This document shows, piece after piece, positions 8,097-16,208 of a DNA stretch of 47,997 nt. Under the pieces are notes generated by a model, which was given only the letters and a program-made list of their open reading frames with translations, had not been told where the DNA came from and did not search any database. Each line of letters opens with the position of its first letter. Within the stretch, counting starts at the first letter, position 1. The translations under genes were made by a program, and so were the position numbers. The DNA comes from Xanthobacteraceae bacterium (GTDB lineage: Bacteria; Pseudomonadota; Alphaproteobacteria; Rhizobiales; Xanthobacteraceae), in contig JAIESR010000133.1 of the NCBI GenBank assembly GCA_019745775.1, positions 1 to 47,997 of the forward strand, written 5' to 3'.

Positions 8097-9618
8097 CGGG
8101 TTCGGGCTCCGGTTGGGGCGCGGCTTTGGCCAGTGGCAGATGGAGCGATACGGTGGTTCCCTGGTCGATGCCCTGGCTCGCGGCGTGGATGCGGCCCCCG
8201 TTAGCCGCAACGAACGCCTTCGCGATCCAAAGGCCGAGCCCGGAACCTGAGGCAATAAGCGAATGCCGATGTCCGCGGAAGAACCGTTCACCGAGATGTG
8301 AAAGCTCGTCGCCGGTCAGGCCGGCGCCGGTGTCTTTGACCGCGAAAGTCACGTCATGGCCATTGCGTTTGGCGGCGACGTCGATGGTCGAACCGGGCGG
8401 CGAATACTTGGCCGCGTTGTCGACCACCTGCACGAACGCCTGCTCCACGAGCATCGGATCGACATAGATCAACGGCAGATTGGAGTCCATTGCCACCGCG
8501 ATGTTGTGGCTGGACAGCCGCCGCCGGCGCCGTTCCAGCGCCGAATTGACGATGTCCTGCGGCTCGATCCATTCCATCCGGGGCTTGACCTGGCCGCGGC
8601 TGATTCGCGTCGCATCGAGCAGGTTCTGGATGTCGCTGTTGAGCCGCTCGGCCTCGTCATGGACCACCGATGCGAGGGCCTTCAGGCGATCGTCCTTGGC
8701 GATGGTCGGCGACTGCGTGAGCACGGTGGCGGCGCCGAGGATCGACGCCAGCGGCGTCCGCAGCTCGTGCGATACCGAGCCGATCAGGGCCTCGCGCAGG
8801 AGCTCCGTCTCCGAGCGCATCTTGGCTTCGTTGAGCGTGCGCGCGACGTCGAGCCGTTCGAGCGTGGCGGCGGCGTCGGACAGCGCTTCGTCGAGTCGTT
8901 GGCGGGTCTCCCCGACCATGTCCCGCGGCGCCTTGCCGAGGTCGATCGCGATGACGCCGAAATCGGGCGTCCGCGGCGAGACGCGGCGCATGAACCAGGT
9001 ATTGCCGTTGTGGTCCTCGATGGTGGTCGCCGGCATCGATCCGCGCTGGATCTCGTCGATCGCCGCGCGCATCTCGTCCGGCACCGCCGGGTTGTCCGGA
9101 TGACGGTCGTTGCCGGCGTCGTACAGCACGACATTGCGCTGCACGAGGTTCGCGACATATTCCTCGATCGCGAGATAGATCTCGGCCGCCGACGGCGCGG
9201 CGGCGAGCCGCCGCGAGAACGCGTAGAGGTCGCTCATCTCGTTCTCGCGCTTGCGCGCGAGCTCGGCCTGCTGCTTGGCGAGATTGGCGAGATGGCTGGT
9301 CACCACGCCGACCACCATGAACAGCGTGAGGTTCAGGATCTCGGACGGCCGCGCGAGGAAGTAGCTGTAGAACGGCGAGTAGAAGAAATATCCCGACCAC
9401 AGCACGCCCGCGACCGCCGCCACCAGCGCCGGGATCAGCCCGAGATGCCAGCCCGCCAGCATCACCGGCAAAAGATAGATCACCGAGCCGCGTCGCACGT
9501 CGAGGTAACGATGCAGCGCGTAGGCGATGATGGTCGCCACGGCGACCATCGCCAGCGCGAGCAGGATGCCGCGCAGCTCTTTCCTGATCCGCTGTGCCGT
9601 TTCCCGCTGAAGCGCCAT
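8089..9618 (-). CDS. KdpD-like sensor histidine kinase lacking the KdpD/USP domains
   Basis: 509 residues. It begins directly with the four-helix DUF4118 membrane block (residues 18-110: ILLALAMVAVATIIAYAL, VIYLLPVMLAGW, IPALVAAVAGVLWSGYFF, LNLTLFMVVGVVTS). A coiled-coil and GAF-like linker follow. HisKA has SVSHELRTPLASILGA with phospho-acceptor H284, and HATPase_c has VDNAAKYSPPGS, DTGAGL and GSGLGLWIAK. Full KdpD is near 900 residues with an N-terminal KdpD domain plus a universal-stress domain; both are missing. The input signal may therefore differ. It is translationally coupled to the KdpE-like regulator downstream. Confidence 0.87.
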   Translation of the reverse strand: MALQRETAQRIRKELRGILLALAMVAVATIIAYALHRYLDVRRGSVIYLLPVMLAGWHLGLIPALVAAVAGVLWSGYFFYSPFYSYFLARPSEILNLTLFMVVGVVTSHLANLAKQQAELARKRENEMSDLYAFSRRLAAAPSAAEIYLAIEEYVANLVQRNVVLYDAGNDRHPDNPAVPDEMRAAIDEIQRGSMPATTIEDHNGNTWFMRRVSPRTPDFGVIAIDLGKAPRDMVGETRQRLDEALSDAAATLERLDVARTLNEAKMRSETELLREALIGSVSHELRTPLASILGAATVLTQSPTIAKDDRLKALASVVHDEAERLNSDIQNLLDATRISRGQVKPRMEWIEPQDIVNSALERRRRRLSSHNIAVAMDSNLPLIYVDPMLVEQAFVQVVDNAAKYSPPGSTIDVAAKRNGHDVTFAVKDTGAGLTGDELSHLGERFFRGHRHSLIASGSGLGLWIAKAFVAANGGRIHAASQGIDQGTTVSLHLPLAKAAPQPEPEPDE

Positions 9619-9841
9619 GCCCGAACGCAGAAGATGGACGATGTGGGATCATAGGGTGGCGCGGACGGCCGGTCACGTCCCCCGGTCGCGTGCCTCGGCC
9701 AGTCCTTGGCGGCCTTCGCCGGCGCGCGGCCGTAGTTCCGCCCGCCAATCCGCGGTCAACACACCGGGTTCCCACGCCGCCCTTGTCCGGGCAGGCCGAC
9801 GCAGCTACATAGCGCCGGGGCGTTGGCCCGCCGTTCGGCCC

Positions 9842-9931
9842 GGAGAGGTGGCAGAGTGGTTGAATGCACCGCACTCGAAATGCGGCATACGGGCAACCGT
9901 ATCGGGGGTTCGAATCCCTCCCTCTCCGCCA
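9842..9931 (+). tRNA. tRNA-Ser (anticodon CGA)
   Basis: The acceptor stem ggagagg/cctctcc, discriminator G and encoded CCA are all present. The anticodon stem ccgca/tgcgg (9869-9873 and 9881-9885) closes the loop ctcgaaa with anticodon CGA at 9876-9878, which reads UCG. A long variable arm, typical of serine tRNA, and the T-loop ggttcgaatcc follow. The 3' 14 bp serve as the attachment site of the integrative element and are restored by the insertion. Confidence 0.97.
9918..9931 (+). other. attL: left attachment site in the tRNA-Ser 3' end
   Basis: The 14-bp string ctccctctccgcca forms the 3' end of tRNA-Ser and recurs at 20694-20707. Its copy downstream lies beside the integrase gene, as expected for a tRNA-targeting P4-type integrase. 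Confidence 0.9.
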
Positions 9932-9990
9932 ATAGTCGACTAAGTACCTGATTTATAAAGATAATTTCCAGAGTGGCCTGTCTGCCCCCG

Positions 9991-10005
9991 ATTGTACCCA
10001 CGAAC
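9991..10005 (+). promoter_or_regulatory. Terminal 15-bp motif, left copy (candidate integrase arm site)
   Basis: attgtacccacgaac lies 59 bp inside the left attachment site and is repeated exactly at 20553-20567 near the right end. The reverse strand reads gtgggtacaat, a motif of the kind expected for arm-type sites of P4-class integrases. This role is inference. Confidence 0.6.
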
Positions 10006-10150
10006 GAGAATAGCGAAGGTGAATCAGGTGGTTAAGCCCGATATTGAACCGTCGCGCGTACTTGGGTGTAGTGCATCCTCTGATTGGTAAAGCCTCCGCC
10101 ACACCCGCGTTGACGAGCTATCATCGCAAGTGATTCTTGCGGAGGCCACC

Positions 10151-10666
10151 ATGGAAGCTCTCCTCGGGTTACTGCGGCTCGCGCTCGACAACGGATGGCG
10201 ACTCGCACTCCTTATCGTCGCGTTCTGCGGGCTGGCGCTCGCTGCGCCGAAGGTCGGATTGGCGCTGCCGGCGCAGGTCGGCGAGTGGGCGGGGGCCGGC
10301 TTGATATTCGGCATCGCTGTGCTGGTAGCGTCGATGGTCACGCGCGCGTTCGGTGCTGCAGCAACAAGGTGGCGGCGAACGGGCCGCGAGATGGACGAAG
10401 CCGCGGACGTGTTCGCTAACTTGTCGACGCTTAGCCCCGACGAACTACAGGCGTTTGTCGAGATGCTCGAATCCCGCGCGCCCCGCTTCGAAGTGCACAT
10501 CATGAGCGTTGCGTATCCGCTGCTGCGGAAGGGCATCCTGCGGGCAGTCCGGCAGGTCGCAGGCGTGAACTGGCTGTGCGAGTTTCACCCAGCCATCGCC
10601 CACTGTCGGGACTCGCTGCTTACGGAGGCCCAGGCGGCGTTGAACCAGCGCGGGCGGGGGTTTTAG
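10151..10666 (+). CDS. SieB-like (superinfection exclusion) membrane protein
   Basis: 171 residues from ATG 10151, chosen because GGAGG lies 6 bp upstream; a GTG at 10130 has no such site. Two membrane segments are visible near the start (WRLALLIVAFCGLALAA and WAGAGLIFGIAVLVASMVT). A cytoplasmic domain follows with LSTLSPDELQAFVEML and SVAYPLLRKGILRAVRQVAGVNWLCEFHPAIAHC. This order (two helices, an LSPDEL-type motif, then a short domain that speaks of a gain of a second copy) resembles the SieB superinfection exclusion family. The similarity is by pattern only. It is the first gene inside the element and is separated by one base from the next gene, so the two probably form an operon. Confidence 0.6.
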   Translation: MEALLGLLRLALDNGWRLALLIVAFCGLALAAPKVGLALPAQVGEWAGAGLIFGIAVLVASMVTRAFGAAATRWRRTGREMDEAADVFANLSTLSPDELQAFVEMLESRAPRFEVHIMSVAYPLLRKGILRAVRQVAGVNWLCEFHPAIAHCRDSLLTEAQAALNQRGRGF

Positions 10667-10667
10667 G

Positions 10668-11216
10668 ATGGCCGACACTCCTCCCGACCCGCGTAGCAGG
10701 TTCTTCGAAGAATCGAAGGTCGCCGTCGACCGACACCGCCAGCGTTCGTGGGAATACGAGAAGGAAGCGATAGCGCTCGTCAATAACGGCTTGCGAGCAT
10801 TGACCTACTTGAACGGTGGCGGCCTCGTTGCCATGCCCGCGGCCGTCGCCCTGTTCCAGACAGACATCCAGAAGACCAAGGAAGCGCTGCTCACGGCAGC
10901 GCTCCTGTTCGTGGCTGGGTTGCTGCTCGTCCTCCTGACGAACGCCGCCTCATTCTTCGTCATGGCTCGGCGCGCGGAGTCGGAAACGTTCCGGGAATCG
11001 CAGCAGATGTTCCTGCTGGCCGCGGCACACTTCGCCGGCGACGATAAGACTCGCGCTGGCTACGTCCAGCAAGCCGCCGAGCAAGAGAGCACGGCCAACA
11101 GGCAATTGGAGCGCTCCAATTGGTACCGACGCGCCGGGATACTCACATTCTGGCTGGCGTTCGGTTGCTTCGTAGCTGGCTGTTACTACGGGTCGAAGGC
11201 CGTCCTGGCCCCCTAG
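10668..11216 (+). CDS. Membrane protein of unknown function
   Basis: 182 residues. Start ATG 10668 lies one base after the stop of the SieB-like gene, implying coupled translation. Residues 1-40 are soluble and charged. Three hydrophobic stretches follow: LNGGGLVAMPAAVALF (about 49-64), LLTAALLFVAGLLLVLLTNA (about 74-93), and ILTFWLAFGCFVAGCYYG (about 158-175), with a long charged helix between the second and third. No catalytic motif is seen and the family is not recognised. Its place beside a SieB-like gene suggests a role at the membrane, perhaps exclusion of other phages or a toxin-immunity pair; that is speculation. Confidence 0.75.
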   Translation: MADTPPDPRSRFFEESKVAVDRHRQRSWEYEKEAIALVNNGLRALTYLNGGGLVAMPAAVALFQTDIQKTKEALLTAALLFVAGLLLVLLTNAASFFVMARRAESETFRESQQMFLLAAAHFAGDDKTRAGYVQQAAEQESTANRQLERSNWYRRAGILTFWLAFGCFVAGCYYGSKAVLAP

Positions 11217-11278
11217 ACCCCTCCACCAAATAGCAAGGATTTGGGCGTAGCCTGGACGTGGGCACGGGGGCCTTGGCC

Positions 11279-12241
11279 ATGGGCAATAGAGCGATAGCGA
11301 AGCGCGGTGGCGTAGCAAATCCTTGGACCGGAAGGATTATTCGGGCATGGCACTCGACGCTTGAGGGCTTCTTCGAGTGCGGCCGATTGCTCGCGAAGGC
11401 CAAGGACGACCTGGACCACGGCGAGTTCCTCGCCATGGTCGAACGGGACCTGCCGTTCGGCCCCCGCTACGCCCAGATGCTCATGCGGGTGGCCGAGGAC
11501 CCGCGCCTTACAAATGCGAACCACGCTTCGCATTTGCCGCCAAGCATCACCTCGCTCTACCTGCTCTCCCGGCTCGATGACCTGACGTTCCGGCGTGCGC
11601 TGAGCCGCGGGGATATATCCGCCGAGATGGAGCGGGCGGACGCGGCTCTCCTGCTAAGCAAGACCAAGCGGCTCGCGGGTCAGAAGGCGGCGGCCGAGCA
11701 GGAAGTCTCGGGCAGGGTGCAGCTATGGTCGGCCGACCCGCCATGGCCCACATCCTACGGCCGGCCGTATAAGACCCTGCCGCTCGACCGCATCAAGAAC
11801 CTGCGTCTCGCGCCGAACGGGAAGGCTAGCAGCGACCTCAAGCATCCTAGCGTCGCCGAGGCGTCCGCCCAGACCGCTGCCATCGGGATGTGGGCGGTCG
11901 ACGAGCTACTGGCCGAGGCCGAGGCGACCCTGGCGGCCTGGGGATTCGGGCTGGTCGGTCGGGTAATCTGGGACAAGGGAAGTCACTCGCGGCCGGGCCG
12001 CGCGACGCTAATGCAGCATGAGTTTCTGTTGCTCGGCACCCGCGGGGCGGCGGTCCCGGTGTGGAAGCCGCGGAGCGTGGTCACCATCTCGAAGGCGGGC
12101 CTGCGCGACTCCGAGAAGCCCGAGGAGTTCCGCGCGATGCTGGTGAAGATGTTCCCGCTGTTCGTAAACCGCTGTGAGTTATTCGCGCGACGCCGCGTTG
12201 AGAAGTGGACGCCGTGGGGCAATCAGGTCCCTGCCGAGTAG
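11279..12241 (+). CDS. DUF3102-like domain fused to MT-A70 adenine methyltransferase
   Basis: 320 residues from ATG 11279 (a GTG at 11258 would add seven residues; neither has a strong ribosome site). The N-terminal part, residues 15-80, reads WHSTLEGFFECGRLLAKAKDD, HGEFLAMVERDLPFGPRYAQ and MLMRVAEDPRL, as in DUF3102 proteins of phages and plasmids. The C-terminal domain has the MT-A70 catalytic motif DPPW (residues 153-156) with YGRPYKTLP, later VGRVIWDKGSHSRPGR and HEFLLLGTRG. MT-A70 enzymes methylate N6 of adenine in DNA or RNA. No restriction endonuclease is adjacent, so it is probably a solitary modifier that protects or marks the element. Confidence 0.85.
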   Translation: MGNRAIAKRGGVANPWTGRIIRAWHSTLEGFFECGRLLAKAKDDLDHGEFLAMVERDLPFGPRYAQMLMRVAEDPRLTNANHASHLPPSITSLYLLSRLDDLTFRRALSRGDISAEMERADAALLLSKTKRLAGQKAAAEQEVSGRVQLWSADPPWPTSYGRPYKTLPLDRIKNLRLAPNGKASSDLKHPSVAEASAQTAAIGMWAVDELLAEAEATLAAWGFGLVGRVIWDKGSHSRPGRATLMQHEFLLLGTRGAAVPVWKPRSVVTISKAGLRDSEKPEEFRAMLVKMFPLFVNRCELFARRRVEKWTPWGNQVPAE

Positions 12242-12293
12242 ATTGCTCAATCGAAACGACCATCACCGTTCACACGGCCGTGAGCAACGATGG

Positions 12294-12323
12294 TTGACGG
12301 CGGCGGACGAGCACCCCTACAAT
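12294..12323 (+). promoter_or_regulatory. Candidate sigma-70-type promoter of the replication operon
   Basis: TTGACG at 12294-12299 and TACAAT at 12318-12323 are separated by 18 bp. It lies 214 bp upstream of the HTH gene and just before a run of stem-loops. Alphaproteobacterial promoters are variable, so this is a candidate only. Confidence 0.4.
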
Positions 12324-12380
12324 CGCACCCGTGGCCTGCGAAGAGTAGGTTGAGCGGCTGGAGCGGCAGTACCTCCAGGA

Positions 12381-12464
12381 CCCTGCATCAGGGTTGAATG
12401 CAACGGCCCCGTGGCAAGTTCGCTACTGGGGCGCGACCGGGAGGTCGCAAGGGGCGGACACCCC
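12381..12464 (+). promoter_or_regulatory. Structured leader upstream of the HTH-primase operon
   Basis: Four hairpins can be drawn in 84 bp: ccctg-cat-caggg (12381-12393), gcccc/ggggc (12406-12410 with 12428-12432), gcgacc-ggga-ggtcgc (12433-12448) and gggg/cccc (12451-12464). No ORF convincingly covers them. In phage P4 an RNA (CI) in the leader of the alpha-primase operon controls immunity; an analogous RNA here is possible but unproven. Confidence 0.45.
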
Positions 12465-12536
12465 AGCCTTTAAACATCCGATGCCGACCATGAGCCGCGA
12501 CGCGTCAATCGCGGCGCTATGCATCGGAGTACGCCC

Positions 12537-12779
12537 ATGCACGCCCAGCCCGTTATTGCCGCGCCGTCCGGCGCTGCCCCGCCGCCAGAGCCTGCGGCCT
12601 ATACGGTCGACGAGTTCTGCGTCGCCCATCGCTTCAGCCGTGAGACGCTCTACGCCCTATGGCGCAAGGGCCTTGGCCCTGCGCGCTTCAAGGCTCTATC
12701 GCGCACCCTAATCTCGAAGGAAGCCGCAGCCGCGTGGCGTCGCCAGCGCGAGAAGGCGGAGGCGGCCAATGGCAGATAA
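12537..12779 (+). CDS. Small helix-turn-helix DNA-binding protein (AlpA/excisionase-like)
   Basis: 80 residues from ATG 12537, which has GGAGT at 12526. After a proline/alanine-rich N-terminus it shows YTVDEFCVAHRFSRETLYALWRKGLGP followed by LISKEAAAAWRRQREK, a helix-turn-helix of the MerR/AlpA/Xis superfamily (HTH_17 type). Such proteins in satellites act as excisionases or as activators of integrase and replication genes. It overlaps the primase gene by 11 bp, so the two are expressed together, which points to a role in replication control more than in excision alone. Confidence 0.8.
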   Translation: MHAQPVIAAPSGAAPPPEPAAYTVDEFCVAHRFSRETLYALWRKGLGPARFKALSRTLISKEAAAAWRRQREKAEAANGR

Positions 12780-15303
12780 TAGAGAGGCCGCGCTGGCGGG
12801 CGCGGCCGAGGGGGAACTTACATCAGTTGGTACTGAAGGTTCCGCACATATAGCACCGCCGGATTCCCGCAGCAAGCCCGCGCCGGACGTCCCGAAGGCA
12901 GTCGCGTTCCTCAAGGAGCGCTGCGACCTGCTCGGCGTGTACCCGATTCTGAGCGCCAAGTTCGTGGCCGCGAAGGGCAGGTTCGAGACCAAGGCGTTCC
13001 CGCCGCCCGTCGACTGGACGAAGGTCAGCAAGTGGATTGCCGACCGGCAAGGCAAGGCGAACATCTACTATGCGGTGAACCGTTCCTCGGGCAACGTCGA
13101 TAAAAAGACGTCGCGCGCGGACGTGACCGAGATGGTCGCGCTTCACGTCGACTGCGACGCGCGGCCTATGCCGCAGGGCGAAGAGCCTGGGGCTTGGGTC
13201 GCCAAGGAAGTCGACCGCATCTCAAAGAAACTCGAAGCCTACGACCCGCCGCCGAGCCTCATCGTTCACTCTGGCGGGGGCGCGCAGGCGTTCTGGAACC
13301 TGGAGCAGCCCGAGGCGGTCGACGGCGACCTGACGATTGCCGAGGACCTGAAGCTCTACAATCTCAAGCTGGAGCAGGACCTGGAGGGCGACTCGTGCCA
13401 CTCGCTCGACCATATCATGAGACTACCAGGAACAATTAATGTTCCTAACGAGGGCAAGCGCAAGAAGGGCCGCGTCCCAGCGCTCGCCACGGTCCATCTC
13501 TCCAAGCCCGAGCGGCGCTACAAGCTGGCGCAGTTCGAGAAGGCCACCGTGGCGCAGCCCGAGGACGTCGGCTTTAGCGACTCCGGCAAGTACGAGCGCG
13601 TCGCGCCGAACGACCCGCGGCTCAAGGGCCTGGACGAGAAGTGGGTCGCGCTCGGCCGCATCGGCGATACGGCCGGCGACTACCTCGGGCAGGACGGTAA
13701 GCCAGACCGCAGCCGCGCCGCCCTGGCGTTCGCCACGGCGTGCCTGCGCGCCAAGGTCGCCAAGCAGGTGCTCGCCAGCGTCCTCATGGACCCTGCGTGG
13801 CTCATCGGGGAATGCATCCGCGACAAGGGGGGCGAGACGCAGCGGCAACTGAAGCGGCTCATCGAGCGCGCCGCGAAGTTCGTGGACGAGGACTTCAGCA
13901 AGCCAGCCGTGCTGGGCAAGAACACGCTGCGCAAGAACACGGAGAAGTACCGCGTCCGAGTCAGCCCGCACCATATCCATAGCAACGGCGACCATCTGGA
14001 CTACAAGGCTGGTGCCTACGTGGTCGTAGAGAAGGACGAAGTCGAGTCAGGCATGTTTCGATTCCTGGACGCGGCCAAGCGCCTGACGGAGAACGACGAA
14101 GGCAAGCAAATCCTGGTGCCGTTCAACCCAGGTCCGAAGGACGTGACCGACCACGTCGCCGCGCTACGCTGGACCGGGCACACGGCAGCGGTTCCGCCGT
14201 GCTGGCGCGACGGCCGCGCGAGTCCCGACCCGACCGACGTCATCTCCTTCCCGAACGGAATCTTGGACCTGCGCACTGGGTCCTTCGACGCGCCAGACCC
14301 GATGCTGTTCACTACCAACGCGGTCGGCTTCGACTACGACCCGAAGGCACCGGACCCGAAGAACTGGAAGGAGTTCCTCAAGCAAATCTACGGCGGTGAG
14401 CAGGACCAAATCGACGCGCTTCAGGAGGCGTTCGGCTATACCATCTCGTCGGACGTAAGCCAGGAGAAGGCGTTCATGTCGATTGGCCCCAAGCGCAGCG
14501 GGAAGGACACTCAGAAGAACATGCTCTGCGCTCTGTTGTCGCCCAACGCGGTCTGCGGCCCGACGCTCAACTCGATGGCCACCAACTTCGGCATGAGCGC
14601 GTTCGTTCACAAGCAGGTCGCAATCGTTGGCGACATGCGCCTCGGGCATAAGGCGGACCAGGATTTGCTCGCGGAGAACGTGCTCAAGCTCACGGGGCGC
14701 GGGCTGTTCACCTTTGACCGCAAGTTCAAGGAGCATTGGACCGGCCGCTTGCCGTGCAAGCTCTGGCTCATCTCGAACGAGCGTCCTCGCATCAAGGATG
14801 TCAGGGGCGCGCTGGCCAGCCGCTTCATCACGTTCAACACGCGCACCTCGTTCTACGGCAAGGAGGACTCGAACCTCTTCCGTGACAAGCTGGCACCAGA
14901 AGCACCGGGCGTGTTGCTCTGGGCACTGGAAGGTCTGCGCCGCGTCCGGGAGCGTGGGTCCTTGGCCGAACCAGCCTGCTCGGTCGAAGCGCGGCAGACG
15001 TTGGCACGGGAAGGAAGCCCGGTCCTTGCTTTTGTCGAGGAGCGAGTTTCGCTCGTCCCCGATGCCGAGATGACCAAGGACGAACTGCACGCCGCCTACA
15101 AGGAGTGGTCCGAGAAGAGCGGCATGCACGCCAAGGACAAGGCCGTGTTCATGCGCGACCTGGAAGCGGTCGTCGGGACCAAGGTGAAGCCGGTCAAGCT
15201 GACGCGAGACGGCGAGCGCGTGTGGGGAGTGCGTGGGGTCAAGCTCCTGGGTCCTGGGCCGCGGGTCGTTCGACCCGAGAGACAGCCGGACATCCCGTTC
15301 TGA
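12769..15303 (+). CDS. Primase-polymerase fused to D5/P4-family helicase
   Basis: 844 residues. The N-terminal archaeo-eukaryotic primase-polymerase domain has the metal-binding HVDCD (D128, D130), a VHSGGGAQAFW strand with H167, and SLDHIMRLPGTIN (H215 region). A linker (250-440) leads to the D5_N block (FPNGILDLRTG, near 494). The SF3 helicase has Walker A GPKRSGKDT (573-581), a B-like strand VAIVGDMRL (617-625), and the sensor region KLWLISNERPRIKD. This is the replication initiator and helicase of the element, comparable in plan to P4 alpha protein, and would replicate the excised circle. An iteron-like inverted repeat begins 6 bp after the stop, a plausible target of this protein. Confidence 0.92.
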   Translation: MADNREAALAGAAEGELTSVGTEGSAHIAPPDSRSKPAPDVPKAVAFLKERCDLLGVYPILSAKFVAAKGRFETKAFPPPVDWTKVSKWIADRQGKANIYYAVNRSSGNVDKKTSRADVTEMVALHVDCDARPMPQGEEPGAWVAKEVDRISKKLEAYDPPPSLIVHSGGGAQAFWNLEQPEAVDGDLTIAEDLKLYNLKLEQDLEGDSCHSLDHIMRLPGTINVPNEGKRKKGRVPALATVHLSKPERRYKLAQFEKATVAQPEDVGFSDSGKYERVAPNDPRLKGLDEKWVALGRIGDTAGDYLGQDGKPDRSRAALAFATACLRAKVAKQVLASVLMDPAWLIGECIRDKGGETQRQLKRLIERAAKFVDEDFSKPAVLGKNTLRKNTEKYRVRVSPHHIHSNGDHLDYKAGAYVVVEKDEVESGMFRFLDAAKRLTENDEGKQILVPFNPGPKDVTDHVAALRWTGHTAAVPPCWRDGRASPDPTDVISFPNGILDLRTGSFDAPDPMLFTTNAVGFDYDPKAPDPKNWKEFLKQIYGGEQDQIDALQEAFGYTISSDVSQEKAFMSIGPKRSGKDTQKNMLCALLSPNAVCGPTLNSMATNFGMSAFVHKQVAIVGDMRLGHKADQDLLAENVLKLTGRGLFTFDRKFKEHWTGRLPCKLWLISNERPRIKDVRGALASRFITFNTRTSFYGKEDSNLFRDKLAPEAPGVLLWALEGLRRVRERGSLAEPACSVEARQTLAREGSPVLAFVEERVSLVPDAEMTKDELHAAYKEWSEKSGMHAKDKAVFMRDLEAVVGTKVKPVKLTRDGERVWGVRGVKLLGPGPRVVRPERQPDIPF

Positions 15304-15308
15304 ACAGG

Positions 15309-15418
15309 AGTCCAGGGTGTCCAGGGTCTTCTCTATTGTCGCGTGTGAAGTGGTTCGTCGTTCAAGAGTGGGTGCGAATATGAGTGTGCAATTGGGGAAT
15401 GCCTGGACACCCTGGACT
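15309..15418. repeat. Inverted iteron-like repeat, candidate replication origin
   Basis: The 17-bp arm agtccagggtgtccagg (15309-15325) is perfectly inverted at 15402-15418, with 76 bp between. The left arm is itself two tandem copies of the 9-mer gtccagggt (15310-15327). It begins 6 bp after the primase-helicase stop. Facing iterons next to an initiator gene suggest an origin; this is inference. Confidence 0.7.
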
Positions 15419-15995
15419 GCTCCTGGCTGTCCTCGGGCTGGAGGGTGCCCCGTCGCCTCCCGCCCGCGCCGGAACAGCCCCGCATACCGACCCTTGAGAG
15501 ACCCAAGCGCGCCCGTTCCGCCCCGACCCACGGGGCCGGAATGGCTAGGACAATCAACAGCGCGGGAGCATCGCGGAGCGTGGGCAGCGCCTTGGTTGGG
15601 GCCGGGGCGCGATACAAAAGGATGCGCCCACGGCCCAGGCCGCTCCGGTGTGGGTCCGTTCGTGGGTCCGCGCGCGAGCATCGCACGTTGCCCTACGGAC
15701 ACGTGCGTGCGTGGCGGACGCAAGTTCCGCCGGCCCGCCGCCCGTAGGCCCCTAAAAAGTTCTGCCAGCGCGGGACGGCGGGGTATTGGCGACCGGGACG
15801 TAAAGGCTTCAAACGCGCGCTGCATCGCCGACAGCCCGGCACACAGCGCGCGCCCCACGTCCTAGGCCACATGCCCCGCCTACGCCGGCCGCGCGCATGT
15901 ACGCCGCTCTTCTCGGGCTCAGAGTCCGCGGCCCGCCCCGGCCCTCCGATAAAATCCGCGTATGAGATTCGATTGCGCAATCTAAAAAAATTCTC
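15419..15995. other. Gene-poor region of the element
   Basis: No ORF here has a credible composition or ribosome site; the open frames are low-complexity Arg/Pro/Ala shadows. The stretch lies between the iterons and a terminator hairpin. It could be origin DNA or a non-coding RNA, but I see no specific structure besides high G+C. A 12-bp palindrome, gattgcgcaatc, sits at 15971-15982 and could be an operator. Confidence 0.4.
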
Positions 15996-15996
15996 A

Positions 15997-16017
15997 AAAA
16001 AGCGACCATCGCTTTTT
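15997..16017. terminator. Bidirectional intrinsic terminator-like hairpin
   Basis: Stem aaaaagcga/tcgcttttt (9 bp) with loop cca, in an A+T-rich pocket. It could end the HTH-primase transcript or isolate the next operon from read-through. Confidence 0.65.
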
Positions 16018-16064
16018 GCACCATCGTTCGCAGCGTCGCGCCAAGCCATTACCAAATCGACATC

Positions 16065-16089
16065 ATCGACGTCACCATCACACGTCGAT
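16065..16089. promoter_or_regulatory. Inverted repeat upstream of the unknown operon
   Basis: atcgacgt (16065-16072) and acgtcgat (16082-16089) form a two-half-site operator-like repeat with a 9-bp gap, 119 bp before the first gene of the four-gene operon. Its binding protein is unknown. Confidence 0.35.
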
Positions 16090-16208
16090 TGGACGTGCGC
16101 TCGCGTCAGAGCAACAACACGCTGCGATACGGCGCACGGCGGTCGCGCCTCGGGCGATAGCACGACGCCGGAAGCCGACGCGTCGCCGTCACGTAGTTAG
16201 GAGTGAAC

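Noticed and set aside
7380-9618. Potassium-uptake operon kdpFABC-DE
   Set aside because: Only the regulator and a shortened kinase are present; the flanking genes are a decarboxylase and a tRNA.
11279-12241. Restriction-modification system
   Set aside because: Only the methyltransferase is present; no endonuclease or specificity gene flanks it.
14164-15858. 564-codon open frame on the minus strand across the primase gene
   Set aside because: It is antisense to the primase-helicase with low-complexity Arg/Leu composition and no ribosome site; a shadow of the high-GC coding strand.
15693-16163. 156-codon minus-strand ORF in the gene-poor part of the element
   Set aside because: No ribosome site or motif; it crosses the terminator hairpin and palindrome.
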